NCBI RefSeq assembly: GCF_009617575.1
Contig: NZ_WIXJ01000002.1
Location: 1-64,000 of the forward strand
Length of the DNA stretch: 64,000 nucleotides
Direction: 5' to 3'
Source of the DNA: Rhodocyclus gracilis
GTDB taxonomy: Bacteria; Pseudomonadota; Gammaproteobacteria; Burkholderiales; Rhodocyclaceae
A program made the translations under genes and the position numbers. The notes under the pieces are model-generated. The model saw nothing but the letters and a program-made list of their open reading frames with translations. It did not search any database and was not told where the DNA came from. This document shows, piece by piece, positions 7,539 through 16,119 of this stretch. Each line of letters starts with the position of its first letter. Within the stretch, counting starts at the first letter, position 1.

Positions 7539-9332
7539 ATGAGCCCGGCGCTGACGGAAAGATTGGTGTCGCTGGCCTGCGCCCTTCGCCAGGCGGCGCA
7601 CGGCAGCAAGGACGCCATCTACCAGGCTGCGTGCCAGGAACTGGGGATGTCGCGCGCCACGTTGCACCGCAAGCTGAAAGAGGTGGCCATCATGGGCGAG
7701 CGCAAGAGGCGTCGCGACGCCGGCAAGACGGCACTGTCGCGCGATGAGGCGCTGGTGATTTCCGGGGTGCTGACGAACTCGGCGCGCAAGAACAACAAGC
7801 GTCTGTTCGGCGTGGGCGATGCGGTTGAAGCGTTGCGCGCGGATGAGAAGGTGCGCGCCGAGGGCATCGACAAATCGACCGGCGAAGTCCGGCCGCTCTC
7901 GCACAGCACGATTCACCGCGCGCTGCGCGCCTACAAGCTGCACCCGGACCAGCTGGCCGAGCCGGCGCCGGCGACGCAGCTGGCCAGCCTGCACCCGAAT
8001 CATGTGTGGCAGATCGACGCCAGCCTGTGCGTGCTCTATTACCTCAAGCCCGGCGCCGGCGCACGTGCGCGCGAGAGCGGCCTGCAGGTGATGGAAGCCG
8101 ACAAGTTCTACAAGAATAAGCCGAAGAACCTCGCCCGCATTGCCGCCAACCGCGTTTGGTCGTACGAGCTCACCGATCACACCAGCGACTGGATTTACGC
8201 CGAGTACGTGATGGGCGCGGAGTCCGGCGACAACCTGTGCTCGGTATTGATCAACGCGATGCAGGAGCGTGGCGGACAAGACCTCATGCACGGCGTGCCG
8301 AAGATCCTGATGCTCGACCCGGGCTCGGCCAACACGGCGGCGATGACGAAGAACCTGTGCAAGTCGCTCGGCATCCGGCTGATGCCGCACGCGCCGGGCA
8401 ACGCCCGCGCCACCGGGCAGGTGGAAAACGCGCGGAACATCATCGAGCGCAAGTTCGAAGCGCGGCTGAAGTTCGAGCCGGTGGCGAATCTCGACGAGCT
8501 CAACGAGCGCGCCCGGCAATGGCGGATGGCGTTCAACGCAACGGCGATTCATCGCCGGCATGGACGCTCGCGCAGTGCGGTGTGGATGACGATTACCGCA
8601 GCGCAACTGGAGAAGGCGCCGCCCGTGGAAGTGTGCCGTGAGCTTGCCGTCGCGGCGCCCGAGCCGCGCACGGTGACGCCGCTGCTGCGCGTGCAGTTTG
8701 CCGGCCGCGAGTGGGACGTGTCGACGGTGCCGCAGGTGATGGTTGGCGAGAAGGTGCTGGTGACGCGCAACCCGTGGCGCGACGATGCGGCGCAGGTGGT
8801 GCGGATCGACGCCGATGGCCGCGAGGTATTCCACGTGGTGGCCGAGGTGAAGAAGAACGAATTCGGCTTTGCTGAGACGGCTGCGGTGATCGGCGAGCGC
8901 TATCGCGCGCCGGCCGATACGCCGGCGCAGACGACCAGCAAGGAAATCGAGCGGCTGGTGATGGGCGCGGACACGCAGGGCGAGGCCGAGGCGGCACGCA
9001 AGGCGAAACGCCTGCCTTTCGGCGGCGAGTTCCATGCCTTCAAGACGATCACCGATACCGAACTGCCGAACTATCTGCCGCGCCGCGGCCGGGCGCATTC
9101 GCTGACGCCGCCGACGGTGGAGTTTCCGCCGCTCTCGCACGTCGAGGCCGCACGCCGTCTCAAGGCGAGGCTCGGCGAGCGCTGGACGAGCGAGCACTTC
9201 GCGCGGCTGGCAAAGCGCTTTCCCGAGGGCGTTCCCGAAGACCAGCTCGATACGGTTGCCGCCGAGCTCGAGGGCGCGCGCGCGGCACTGTGCGAACCGG
9301 CGGCGCGGCTTCGCGCGGTGGGAGGTGCGTGA
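7539..9332 (+). CDS. Mu-type DDE transposase (MuA/TnpA-like)
   Basis: A 597-residue transposase of the BcepMu type. After an N-terminal DNA-binding part (about 1-140) comes an RNase-H-fold catalytic core with D160 (HVWQIDAS), D260 (ILMLDPGSAN) and E296 (GQVENARN), the expected D-D-(36)-E spacing. A beta-barrel and C-terminal region follow. With MuB it catalyses integration and replicative transposition of the phage genome. The frame is intact and the catalytic triad complete, so it may be functional. It overlaps the MuB gene by one base (TGATG). Confidence 0.93.
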   Translation: MSPALTERLVSLACALRQAAHGSKDAIYQAACQELGMSRATLHRKLKEVAIMGERKRRRDAGKTALSRDEALVISGVLTNSARKNNKRLFGVGDAVEALRADEKVRAEGIDKSTGEVRPLSHSTIHRALRAYKLHPDQLAEPAPATQLASLHPNHVWQIDASLCVLYYLKPGAGARARESGLQVMEADKFYKNKPKNLARIAANRVWSYELTDHTSDWIYAEYVMGAESGDNLCSVLINAMQERGGQDLMHGVPKILMLDPGSANTAAMTKNLCKSLGIRLMPHAPGNARATGQVENARNIIERKFEARLKFEPVANLDELNERARQWRMAFNATAIHRRHGRSRSAVWMTITAAQLEKAPPVEVCRELAVAAPEPRTVTPLLRVQFAGREWDVSTVPQVMVGEKVLVTRNPWRDDAAQVVRIDADGREVFHVVAEVKKNEFGFAETAAVIGERYRAPADTPAQTTSKEIERLVMGADTQGEAEAARKAKRLPFGGEFHAFKTITDTELPNYLPRRGRAHSLTPPTVEFPPLSHVEAARRLKARLGERWTSEHFARLAKRFPEGVPEDQLDTVAAELEGARAALCEPAARLRAVGGA

Positions 9333-10528
9333 TGCTCAGGCTGAAGCTTTTGCTCGGCCCTCCGGGCTGCAGGCAGGCCGATCTGGCGCGGGCACTGAAG
9401 GTATCGACCGCGACTGTCGCTCAGATCGTCAATCACGGCTCCTGGCCAAAGAGCTTGCCGCAGGAAACGCTCGAGGCGGGAATCCGGGCCTTTCTTTCGC
9501 AGGCCAATGTTCCAGCGGCCGATATCGCAACCGCCTTCGAAGTAGTGGGGCAGACGCGCGCCAACGCGCCTGCCCCGGTCTCCCCGCAGCAAACCACTGA
9601 CGACTTACCCAAGGAGGATTCCATGTTACTGCGTAAACAAACCCTTCACCCGGCGACGAAGAAGCACTTCTCGCTCTTCCGCGACCCCTTTGCCGAGGAT
9701 GCCATCCAGTCCGACGAAGACATGTATGTCAGCCCCGATATCCGCTATGTGCGCGAGTCGATGTTCTCGGCGGCCAAGTTCGGCGGCCTGCTCGCCATCG
9801 TCGCCGAGTCCGGCGCCGGCAAGACGACGCTGCTGCGCGACCTGGAAGAGCGCATCGAGCGCGAGCACCAGCAGATCGTGCTGATTCGCCCCTACGTGTT
9901 GGGCATGGAAGACAACGATCAAAAAGGCAAGACGCTCAAGGCCAGCCACATTGCCGAGGCGATCATGGCGACGGTGGCGCCGCTGGAGCGGCCGAAGAGC
10001 AGCCCGGAGTCGCGCTTTCGGCAGTTGCACCAGGTGCTGCGCGAGAGTCACGCGGCGGGCTATCGGCATTGCCTGGTGATCGACGAAGCGCATGCGCTGC
10101 CGATTCCGACGATCAAGCACCTGAAGCGCTTCTTCGAGCTGGAAGTGGGCTTCAAGAAACTGCTGTCGATCATCCTGATCGGCCAGCCCGAGCTGCAGGC
10201 GAAGCTGTCGGAACGCAACGCCGACGTGCGCGAGGTGGTGCAGCGCTGCGAGATGGTCGAACTGCCGCCGCTGGATGGCGGGCGCCTGGATGACTACCTG
10301 CGCTTCAAGCTGGAGCGTGCCGGCAAGGCGGTTGCCGACGTGATCGACGCGGGCGGCATTGACGCCATCCGCGCCAAGCTGACGGTGACGGCGCAGCGGC
10401 GCGACAAGGCGGAGACGGTCTCGCTGCTGTATCCGCTGGCCGTCGGCAACCTGATGACGGCGGCGCTGAACGTCGCCGCCGAGATCGGCAGCCCGCTGGT
10501 GACGGCCGACGTGGTGCGGAGCCTGTGA
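9332..10528 (+). CDS. MuB-type AAA ATPase, target selector
   Basis: 398 residues from ATG 9332, which overlaps the transposase stop and follows a GGGAGG site. Residues 12-40 form a helix-turn-helix (CRQADLARALKVSTATVAQI). The AAA+ domain has Walker A ESGAGKTT near residues 158-165 and Walker B VIDEAH at 250-254, followed by an IILIGQPEL sensor strand. MuB binds DNA in an ATP-dependent way, chooses target DNA and activates MuA. It is directly downstream of the transposase, as in Mu and BcepMu. Confidence 0.92.
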   Translation: MLRLKLLLGPPGCRQADLARALKVSTATVAQIVNHGSWPKSLPQETLEAGIRAFLSQANVPAADIATAFEVVGQTRANAPAPVSPQQTTDDLPKEDSMLLRKQTLHPATKKHFSLFRDPFAEDAIQSDEDMYVSPDIRYVRESMFSAAKFGGLLAIVAESGAGKTTLLRDLEERIEREHQQIVLIRPYVLGMEDNDQKGKTLKASHIAEAIMATVAPLERPKSSPESRFRQLHQVLRESHAAGYRHCLVIDEAHALPIPTIKHLKRFFELEVGFKKLLSIILIGQPELQAKLSERNADVREVVQRCEMVELPPLDGGRLDDYLRFKLERAGKAVADVIDAGGIDAIRAKLTVTAQRRDKAETVSLLYPLAVGNLMTAALNVAAEIGSPLVTADVVRSL

Positions 10529-10875
10529 TGAGCGCCGCCCATCATCTCCAGCCGCGGGCGCTGATCGACTCGGCGGCGCCAGACGCTACTCGCCAAACGT
10601 CGATCGCGGCGGCTACCAAGCTGATTACCAGCTTGCTGAACGCCGTGGTGTGGCTGATCAGCCAGCGCTTCAGCGTGATCAGTTTCCACGGATCGCGCGA
10701 CATCGGCGGCGACAAGATCGTGATCGTCGTGGCGCCCAGCCCGCGCCTGCATGTGGTCTTCAAGGATGACTGCGCCTGGCGCCAGCGGCGGCAGGACGGC
10801 GCGCTGACGATCTACACGTGGTTCGCCGATCGCTTCGGCGTGCGCATCGAGTGGGAGGAAGTGACATGCCTTTGA
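10528..10875 (+). CDS. Small phage protein, unknown
   Basis: 115 residues; ATG 10528 overlaps the MuB stop. It has a hydrophobic helix near residues 28-45 (AAATKLITSLLNAVVWLI) and a C-terminal half predicted as beta-strands (IVIVVAPSPRLHVVFKDD). No family is recognised. Tight coupling to MuB suggests an accessory early function. Confidence 0.55.
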   Translation: MSAAHHLQPRALIDSAAPDATRQTSIAAATKLITSLLNAVVWLISQRFSVISFHGSRDIGGDKIVIVVAPSPRLHVVFKDDCAWRQRRQDGALTIYTWFADRFGVRIEWEEVTCL

Positions 10876-10997
10876 AGCCGATCACCCTCTTCATCCGCTG
10901 GCTTGTGCGCCTGCAGCTCGCCTTCCGGCTGTCTTTCTACCTGCGCTACTCGCCGCGCCGGGCGTGGCTGCTGGCCAAGCGGGAGGGCCTGGCATGA
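10866..10997 (+). CDS. Very small basic phage protein
   Basis: 43 residues starting at ATG 10866 inside the end of the preceding gene. The amphipathic, Arg-rich sequence (LFIRWLVRLQLAFRLSFYLR) could be membrane-associated. It is supported by overlaps with neighbours on both sides and continuous GC3-rich codon use, but has no homology I know. Confidence 0.4.
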   Translation: MPLKPITLFIRWLVRLQLAFRLSFYLRYSPRRAWLLAKREGLA

Positions 10998-11074
10998 GCA
11001 GTCTTTTAGGTCGCGACCTACCACCTGTGCGCCGGCACCGATCTCTCCGCTTTTTCCGTTTCACACTGAACTGA
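10994..11074 (+). CDS. Possible 26-residue peptide before gam
   Basis: The ATG overlaps the previous stop, and the frame ends just before the Gam ribosome site. It is Arg-rich (PPVRRHRSLRFFRF). It may only couple translation; evidence for a functional peptide is weak. Confidence 0.25.
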   Translation: MSSLLGRDLPPVRRHRSLRFFRFTLN

Positions 11075-11084
11075 AAGGACTCAC

Positions 11085-11621
11085 ATGGCAACCGCCAAGA
11101 AAACCCGCATCAAATCGGCTGCCGCGATTGTCGCGGTGCCGCAGAACCGCGAGCAGGCCGCAGAGGCCGTGCGCGAGATCGGCGAGCGCCAGCGCGAGCT
11201 GGCACGCATCACCGCCGACATGAACGACGAGCTGGCGCGCGTGAAAGAGCGCTGGGAGGCTGCGGCCGAGCCGCACAACGCCCGCATTGCTGCCCTCACG
11301 CAGGGCGTGCAGACGTGGGCCGAGGCCAACCGCGAGGCGCTCACGCAGGGCGGCAAGGTGAAGACCGCCGCGCTGACCACCGGCGAAATCCTCTGGCGCC
11401 TGCGCCCGCCGAGCGTGCGCGTCACCGGCGCCGAGGCGGTGCTCGACATCCTGCGCCGCATGGGCCTGACGCGCTTCATTCGCTCGAAGGACGAGGTCAA
11501 CAAGGACGCCATCCTCAACGAGCCGGAGGCCGTGGTGGCGGTGCCGGGCATCAGCATCCAGCAGGGCGAGGATTTCGTGGTCGTTCCATTCGAGGCCGAA
11601 CTGGCCGGGGAGGCAGCATGA
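11085..11621 (+). CDS. gam: Gam-like host-nuclease inhibitor
   Basis: A 178-residue homologue of Mu Gam. The helical N-terminal half (QAAEAVREIGERQRELARIT) and the NREALTQGGKVKTAALTTGE / WRLRPPSVRV core are typical. Gam binds double-strand ends as a Ku-like homodimer and protects the incoming linear phage genome from RecBCD. A GAAAGGA site precedes the ATG. It is followed with overlap by an HTH gene, as in many Mu-like early regions. Confidence 0.88.
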   Translation: MATAKKTRIKSAAAIVAVPQNREQAAEAVREIGERQRELARITADMNDELARVKERWEAAAEPHNARIAALTQGVQTWAEANREALTQGGKVKTAALTTGEILWRLRPPSVRVTGAEAVLDILRRMGLTRFIRSKDEVNKDAILNEPEAVVAVPGISIQQGEDFVVVPFEAELAGEAA

Positions 11622-11857
11622 AGAGCATCAACGCAAAGACGGTATCCGGCGGCGACGCGCTCGCGATCCGGAAGGAGAAGCAGCTCAACCAGGCGCAGTT
11701 CTGGGGCCCGATTGGCGTATCGCAGTCGGGCGGCAGCCGCTACGAAAGCGGCCGCAAATTGCCGAAGCCGATCCAGCTGCTGCTGGCCATCGCGCACGGC
11801 AGCGAGGCCGTCAGCCGGAAGGCTGTGGCGGAGATTCGCGGGGAGAAAGCAGCATGA
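11618..11857 (+). CDS. XRE-like helix-turn-helix protein
   Basis: 79 residues; the ATG overlaps the Gam stop. It is a single helix-turn-helix domain (RKEKQLNQAQFWGPIGVSQS followed by RYESGRKLPKP), which is the Cro/CI fold. In this position it probably modulates middle or late transcription. The following 130 bases hold only a 17-codon frame (11854-11907) that I do not call. Confidence 0.6.
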   Translation: MKSINAKTVSGGDALAIRKEKQLNQAQFWGPIGVSQSGGSRYESGRKLPKPIQLLLAIAHGSEAVSRKAVAEIRGEKAA

Positions 11858-11987
11858 TCGACGAGTGCAGCTACCTCACCAACGGCATTCACGGCTACGC
11901 CTGGTAGGAGCCGCGACGCCGCTAACCATCGCCTCAAGCCGCTCCTCCGGGGCGGCTTCGGGAGACTGCCATAACCGGGAACATCAC

Positions 11988-12698
11988 ATGACGACCGAAC
12001 GCGACAAGATCATCGCCAAAATCCGCAAATGCCTCGCCCTGTCGGCCAGCGCCAACGAGCACGAAGCCGAGGCCGCGTTGCGCCAGGCACGCAAGCTGAT
12101 GGAAACGCATGGCGTTGCCGACCTCGATATCGCTGCGGCCGAGGCCGCTGAGCGACGCGCAAAGGCCGGTGCCAAGGCGAAACCGGCCCAATGGGAAGCA
12201 AGCCTTGCGATCCTCACGGGAGAGGCCTTCGGTTGCCGAGTGATCTTCAGCCAAGGATGGGATCGTGCGAAATGGGAACCCATCGGCGAATGGGCCTTCA
12301 TCGGCACGGGCGCTGCACCAGAGATTGCGCAATATGCCTTCAGCGTTCTTCTTCGGCAAGTGCGGCGCGCGCGGTCTGAGCATATCAAGATCAAGCTCAA
12401 GCGCTGCAAAACCGAGACCAAGACACGACGTGCCGATCTGTTCTGCGAAGGATGGGTGGATGGCGTTTCGCGCGCGCTCGGCGCATTTGCCAGCTCGGAT
12501 GCTGGCTCTTCGGCGATCGAAGCGTTCGTGGCGAAACGCTACGGCGCTCTTGACTCGCTTGAAGCGCGTGATCGCAACGCGGGCAGGAAGCTGCACGACC
12601 ATGAATACGACGACGCGCAGGCAGGGCATTGCTCCGGTCGTCAGGCTGAGTTGAATCGTGGTGTTGGTGGCGGGTCTGCGCCACTGGCATTGGAGTGA
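11988..12698 (+). CDS. DUF2786 family phage protein
   Basis: 236 residues. The N-terminal DUF2786 signature is clear (DKIIAKIRKCLALSASANEH, then EAEAALRQARKLM). The C-terminal domain is conserved in phage versions, with VLLRQVRRAR and GWVDGVSRAL. Function is unknown; it is frequent between Gam and GemA genes in Mu-like prophages. ATG 11988 is the only start before the conserved domain. Confidence 0.75.
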   Translation: MTTERDKIIAKIRKCLALSASANEHEAEAALRQARKLMETHGVADLDIAAAEAAERRAKAGAKAKPAQWEASLAILTGEAFGCRVIFSQGWDRAKWEPIGEWAFIGTGAAPEIAQYAFSVLLRQVRRARSEHIKIKLKRCKTETKTRRADLFCEGWVDGVSRALGAFASSDAGSSAIEAFVAKRYGALDSLEARDRNAGRKLHDHEYDDAQAGHCSGRQAELNRGVGGGSAPLALE

Positions 12699-12702
12699 CG
12701 CC

Positions 12703-13179
12703 ATGAAGACATCAATCTGGAACCGTCGGCGCAGTGCCGAACAGCAGCGCGCGGCGGAGATCACGCAGATCCACGTTGCGCGGCAGCAGACCGGCATGGC
12801 CGAGGATACGTATCGCGGGCTGCTGGCGTCGATCGAGCAGGTTCAGTCGTCGAAAGACTTATCTGCGCTCGGCCGGCGCCAGCTGCTCGAGCATTTTCGC
12901 AAGCTGGGCTGGAAACCGCGGCCGCCCAAGAAGGCGCCGGCGGCGCGGGCGCACAAGCCGATCGCGCTCAGCAAGGAAGAGATCGAGGCGAAGATTGCAA
13001 CGCAGTTGAAGGCACTTGGCGCCGAGTGGGGCTACGCCTACGCCGTTGGCCGGCGCATCTTTCCGGACATCGCGCGTTGGGAGTGGCTGACGCCGGAGCA
13101 GCTGGGCGCGGTGTCTTCGGCGCTGGAGCGGACGATCCGCTTTCGGGAAAAGTCGGCGCAGAAGGAACAGCGGGCATGA
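12703..13179 (+). CDS. gemA: GemA/gp16-like regulatory protein (DUF1018)
   Basis: 158 residues with the DUF1018 pattern: IHVARQQTGMAEDTYRGLLA near the N-terminus, then LLEHFRKLGWKPRP. In Mu, GemA modulates host gene expression and supercoiling. It is four bases from the previous gene and overlaps Mor, the standard Mu early order. Confidence 0.85.
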   Translation: MKTSIWNRRRSAEQQRAAEITQIHVARQQTGMAEDTYRGLLASIEQVQSSKDLSALGRRQLLEHFRKLGWKPRPPKKAPAARAHKPIALSKEEIEAKIATQLKALGAEWGYAYAVGRRIFPDIARWEWLTPEQLGAVSSALERTIRFREKSAQKEQRA

Positions 13180-13508
13180 GCCGGGGAGCGCCGCAGCTGA
13201 TTGCCGACCTGGCGGAAACCATCGCCGCCGAGCTGGTGAAGTCCGGTCAGACGGAAGAAATCGCCGTGGAGATCGGCGTGGCCGTTGCGGACAAGATTCG
13301 CGGCGACTGGGGCGGCGAGCCGATCTATATCCCGAAGGGCTGCGCGATCGACATTTCCCGCCGCGACATGGAGATTTTCGAGAAATTCAACGGCACCAAC
13401 CACCACGCGCTGGCGCGTGAGTACAATCTGACGGTCATACACATTTATCGCGTCGTCAAGGCCGTCCGCCTCGAAATGGTGAAGAAGCGGCAGGGGGCGC
13501 TGTTCTAG
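13176..13508 (+). CDS. mor: Mor-type middle transcription activator
   Basis: 110 residues with the Mor/C architecture: a dimerisation region with a beta-strand (GEPIYIPKG) and a C-terminal helix-turn-helix (MEIFEKFNGTNHHALAREYN, then VIHIYRVVKAVR). Mor binds just upstream of the middle promoter and recruits RNA polymerase. The lysis and packaging genes start about 600 bases downstream, consistent with that role. Its HTH resembles the N-terminus of the gene at 5085. Confidence 0.88.
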   Translation: MSRGAPQLIADLAETIAAELVKSGQTEEIAVEIGVAVADKIRGDWGGEPIYIPKGCAIDISRRDMEIFEKFNGTNHHALAREYNLTVIHIYRVVKAVRLEMVKKRQGALF

Positions 13509-13516
13509 GGGGGAAT

Positions 13517-14029
13517 ATGAAGAGGGTTCTGATTTCGGCGATGTTCGTGGCTGCCCTTGGCGGCTGCGGCTCCGGCGACCCGCAGCCGCCGAAGACGATT
13601 CAGGAAATTAGCCAGAGCATCGCAGCTGTTCACGAGGAGAACGGCATCCTGAAAATCAGTCTTGCTGGCAGGGCTGTTCTGAGAGTCAAAGATCTGATGC
13701 AAAACGCGTCAATGGAGTCGTATCGGATCTCGGAATCGCTGGTGAAGTACTTCCCTTCTTCCTTGAAGAAGGATGTTGTATTTGTCGTTAGTGCGCCGGT
13801 CCAGGACAAATATGGAAACGGTTCCGTTTCCCCCGTTTTCGAGTTGCAGTACCGCGCTGACGACCTGAAGAAGATCAGCTACGGCAGCCTTTATCACAAG
13901 CAAATGCTTGAGATGGCTGAACCGGTGAAGTACTTAAGCATCGCCGGTGCCGAGGCCGTTGTCGAATGGTGCAAAGATGATGATAACCGGAGCGCTGCAC
14001 AGCAGTTCTGCGCTACAAACGCTCGATAG
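13517..14029 (+). CDS. Prophage-borne lipoprotein, unknown
   Basis: 170 residues with a lipoprotein signal (MKRVLISAMFVAALGGCGSG; acylated Cys17). The mature part has no known domain. Codon use is less GC-rich than in flanking phage genes, and it sits between the early and late units just before a terminator, the classic spot for a moron gene expressed from the prophage. Phage lipoproteins often act in superinfection exclusion, but nothing here proves it. Confidence 0.6.
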   Translation: MKRVLISAMFVAALGGCGSGDPQPPKTIQEISQSIAAVHEENGILKISLAGRAVLRVKDLMQNASMESYRISESLVKYFPSSLKKDVVFVVSAPVQDKYGNGSVSPVFELQYRADDLKKISYGSLYHKQMLEMAEPVKYLSIAGAEAVVEWCKDDDNRSAAQQFCATNAR

Positions 14030-14052
14030 CAGATCAGCAAAACGCTTCCGAG

Positions 14053-14071
14053 GCCCCGCTCAGAGCGGGGC
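14053..14071 (+). terminator. Rho-independent terminator after lipoprotein gene
   Basis: GCCCCGCT-CAG-AGCGGGGC forms an eight-base-pair stem followed by TTGTTGTTT. It separates the early/moron unit from the lysis and head genes. Confidence 0.8.
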
Positions 14072-14129
14072 TTGTTGTTTCTAACTGCGGTTAATGGAGC
14101 CTTCGCGCGCGCGTCGCTAACGTGGGCGC

Positions 14130-14669
14130 ATGCCTCGCGAAATCTCCCTTATCGTCATCCATTGCAGCGCGTCGCCCAACGGCGACAGCCTGTTCCGCGG
14201 CACGCCCGGAACGCCGAGCCAGATCACGCCGGCGCAAACGATCGACGCCTGGCACAAGGCCCGCGGATTCAAACGCGACGCGGCAATGTGCCGAATCTGG
14301 AATCCCGATCTGCGCTCGATCGGCTACCACTTTGTCCTCTACAGCAACGGTGCGGTCGCCACCGGTCGCGCGCCGGCCGAGATCGGCGCCCACGTTGCCG
14401 GCTTCAATCAGAAGAGCCTCGGCGTCTGCCTGGTCGGCACCGACCGCTTCACCTCGGCGCAGTGGGACTCACTGCGTGTGCTCATCACCGGATTGCAGAA
14501 GAGTTATCCCAGCGCCCGCGTCGTCGGGCATCGCGACCTGTCGCCCGACACCGACGGTGACGGCGTCGTCGAGCCGCGTGAGTGGCTGAAGATTTGCCCC
14601 GGCTTTGATGTTGCTGCGTGGATCGCCGGCGGCATGCAGGCCATTTCCGCACACCTCCAGGAGGATTGA
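14130..14669 (+). CDS. N-acetylmuramoyl-L-alanine amidase (endolysin)
   Basis: A 179-residue Amidase_2-type enzyme that cuts the MurNAc-L-Ala bond of peptidoglycan. Zinc ligands are visible as VIHCSAS near residue 11, GHRD near residue 133, and the Cys of ICPGF near residue 155. GYHFVL provides the conserved GYH. No signal peptide is present, so release needs the holin encoded directly downstream. It starts the late unit after the terminator. Confidence 0.9.
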   Translation: MPREISLIVIHCSASPNGDSLFRGTPGTPSQITPAQTIDAWHKARGFKRDAAMCRIWNPDLRSIGYHFVLYSNGAVATGRAPAEIGAHVAGFNQKSLGVCLVGTDRFTSAQWDSLRVLITGLQKSYPSARVVGHRDLSPDTDGDGVVEPREWLKICPGFDVAAWIAGGMQAISAHLQED

Positions 14670-14670
14670 T

Positions 14671-15192
14671 ATGGAACCGCTCACGATTGCGCTGGGCTTG
14701 GCCCAGATCGCGCCGAGTTTGATGCGCTACTTCGGCATCGGCGAGAAACCCGTTGCGATTGCCGAGCAGGCGATTGCCCTCGCCAAGAGCGTGACCGGCG
14801 CCACCAGTGGCGAACAGGCGCTGGCGGCGCTGCAGGCCGACCCGAAGCTGGCGCAGGAATACCAGCTCGCCGTGCTCAAGGCCGATGCCGATCTGGAAGC
14901 TGCCTACCTCGCCGACCGGCAGAGCGCGCGCGACCGCGACATCAAGCTGCACCAGGCCGGCTACGCCAACAAGCGCGCCGATCTGATGGTGCTGTTCGAC
15001 GTGATCGGGCTGGTCGCCTGCCTGGTGGTGCTGTCGCTGTTCCGCGCCGACATTCCCGGTGAGGTGGTCGGCCTGCTCTCGACCATTGCCGGCATCTTCG
15101 GCCTGTGCCTGCGCGACGCGCACCAGTTCGAATTCGGATCGAGCCGAGGCAGCCGCGACAAGGATGTGCTGCTCAACGGAGGCGCCAAGTGA
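14671..15192 (+). CDS. Holin, 3TM type
   Basis: 173 residues. It carries an amphipathic N-terminus, a helical central region rich in Ala (GEQALAALQADPKLAQEYQL) and two hydrophobic segments near residues 107-127 and 130-147, as in the 3TM holin family. It permeabilises the inner membrane so the amidase can act. A GGAGG site precedes the ATG two bases after the amidase stop. Confidence 0.82.
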   Translation: MEPLTIALGLAQIAPSLMRYFGIGEKPVAIAEQAIALAKSVTGATSGEQALAALQADPKLAQEYQLAVLKADADLEAAYLADRQSARDRDIKLHQAGYANKRADLMVLFDVIGLVACLVVLSLFRADIPGEVVGLLSTIAGIFGLCLRDAHQFEFGSSRGSRDKDVLLNGGAK

Positions 15193-15383
15193 AAGCCCGC
15201 TGGATCTGGCTCTTCCCACTGCTCATTTCAGCAGTGATGTTCTTCCGTGCCTGGTGGGCAGCCGGCCACGAGAGCGGCCTTAGCGCGTCCGCCCTGACTA
15301 TTTCGGTGCTCGACGCGGCAATCGTCTCGATTGCCGCCTTCGGCGTCACTTTTGCGCTGTGGGTGGCGGTCCGTGAGCGCTGA
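15189..15383 (+). CDS. Small membrane protein of the lysis module
   Basis: 64 residues from GTG 15189, overlapping the holin stop as GTGA. It has two hydrophobic helices (WLFPLLISAVMFFRAWW and AIVSIAAFGVTFALWV). It could be an antiholin or a spanin helper. A further 18-codon frame (15373-15429) couples it to the next gene and is not called. Confidence 0.55.
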   Translation: MKARWIWLFPLLISAVMFFRAWWAAGHESGLSASALTISVLDAAIVSIAAFGVTFALWVAVRER

Positions 15384-15425
15384 CCTGATCGACAACGCCA
15401 GCGGGCGCAAGGCTGGGGGCCGCCG

Positions 15426-15815
15426 ATGACCGTTCAGATGGAGCTTTGGGGGCTGGCCACCTTTCTGGTCGGGCTGGCGATCACGTTCATGAGCTGCGTT
15501 TTCGGCTTCGCTCGCGTACTGGGCGCGCAGATCGATCAGCGCCTCAGCGAGAAATTCAAGGCGCAGGAAGAGGCGCGCGAGGTGGGCAGCAAGGCGTTGC
15601 GCGAGCACATCGACCGTTACATCGCACAAGCCGATCGCACGGCCGACCAGGTGGCGGCGCTTGAGCGGGACTTTTTGCGCTGGCAGGCGGAACTGCCGGT
15701 GAATTACGTGCGGCGGGAAGACTACGTGCGGGGGCAAAGCGTGATCGAGGCCAAGCTCGACGCGCTCTACAGCAAGCTGGAGGTGGTGCAAATGAGGGGG
15801 GCAAACAATGGTTGA
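15426..15815 (+). CDS. DUF2730-like membrane-anchored coiled-coil protein
   Basis: 129 residues: one N-terminal membrane helix (LATFLVGLAITFMSCVFGF) followed by a long coiled coil. This is the DUF2730 layout found after the lysis genes of Mu-like phages; some members are thought to act as inner-membrane spanins. It overlaps the next gene by eight bases. Confidence 0.7.
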   Translation: MTVQMELWGLATFLVGLAITFMSCVFGFARVLGAQIDQRLSEKFKAQEEAREVGSKALREHIDRYIAQADRTADQVAALERDFLRWQAELPVNYVRREDYVRGQSVIEAKLDALYSKLEVVQMRGANNG

Positions 15816-16119
15816 TACCGCCAAGGTTCGGCGCGAGTCGATGCGCTGGAATCTGATCAATACGCTGGATAAGGCGCGGCCGCACACCAGCAGCGAGGCG
15901 TTTTTGCTCGACGTGATGCGGGCGATCTATCCGGACGCGACCTTGCTGGAGGTCCGGCGCGAACTGGATTACCTGGCGGATCGGCGACTGGTCGATCTGA
16001 ACAAGATGCCGTCGGGCGCGTGGTTTGCGGATCTGACGCGCTACGGCGTCGATATCGCCGAATACACGATCGACTGCGCGCCCGGCATTGCGCGGCCCGA
16101 GAAGTACTGGAGCGAGTGA
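15808..16119 (+). CDS. Mu gp26/27-like small protein
   Basis: 103 residues with a winged-helix look (SEAFLLDVMRAIYPDATLLE, then VRRELDYLADRRLVD). The equivalent gene in Mu-like phages always precedes the small packaging protein. The function is unknown. It shares one base with the next gene. Confidence 0.7.
   Translation: MVDTAKVRRESMRWNLINTLDKARPHTSSEAFLLDVMRAIYPDATLLEVRRELDYLADRRLVDLNKMPSGAWFADLTRYGVDIAEYTIDCAPGIARPEKYWSE

Noticed and set aside
6843-9197. A 784-codon open frame antisense to the transposase gene
   Set aside because: It is Arg/His-rich, matches nothing, and results from GC3-rich codon use of the transposase on the other strand.
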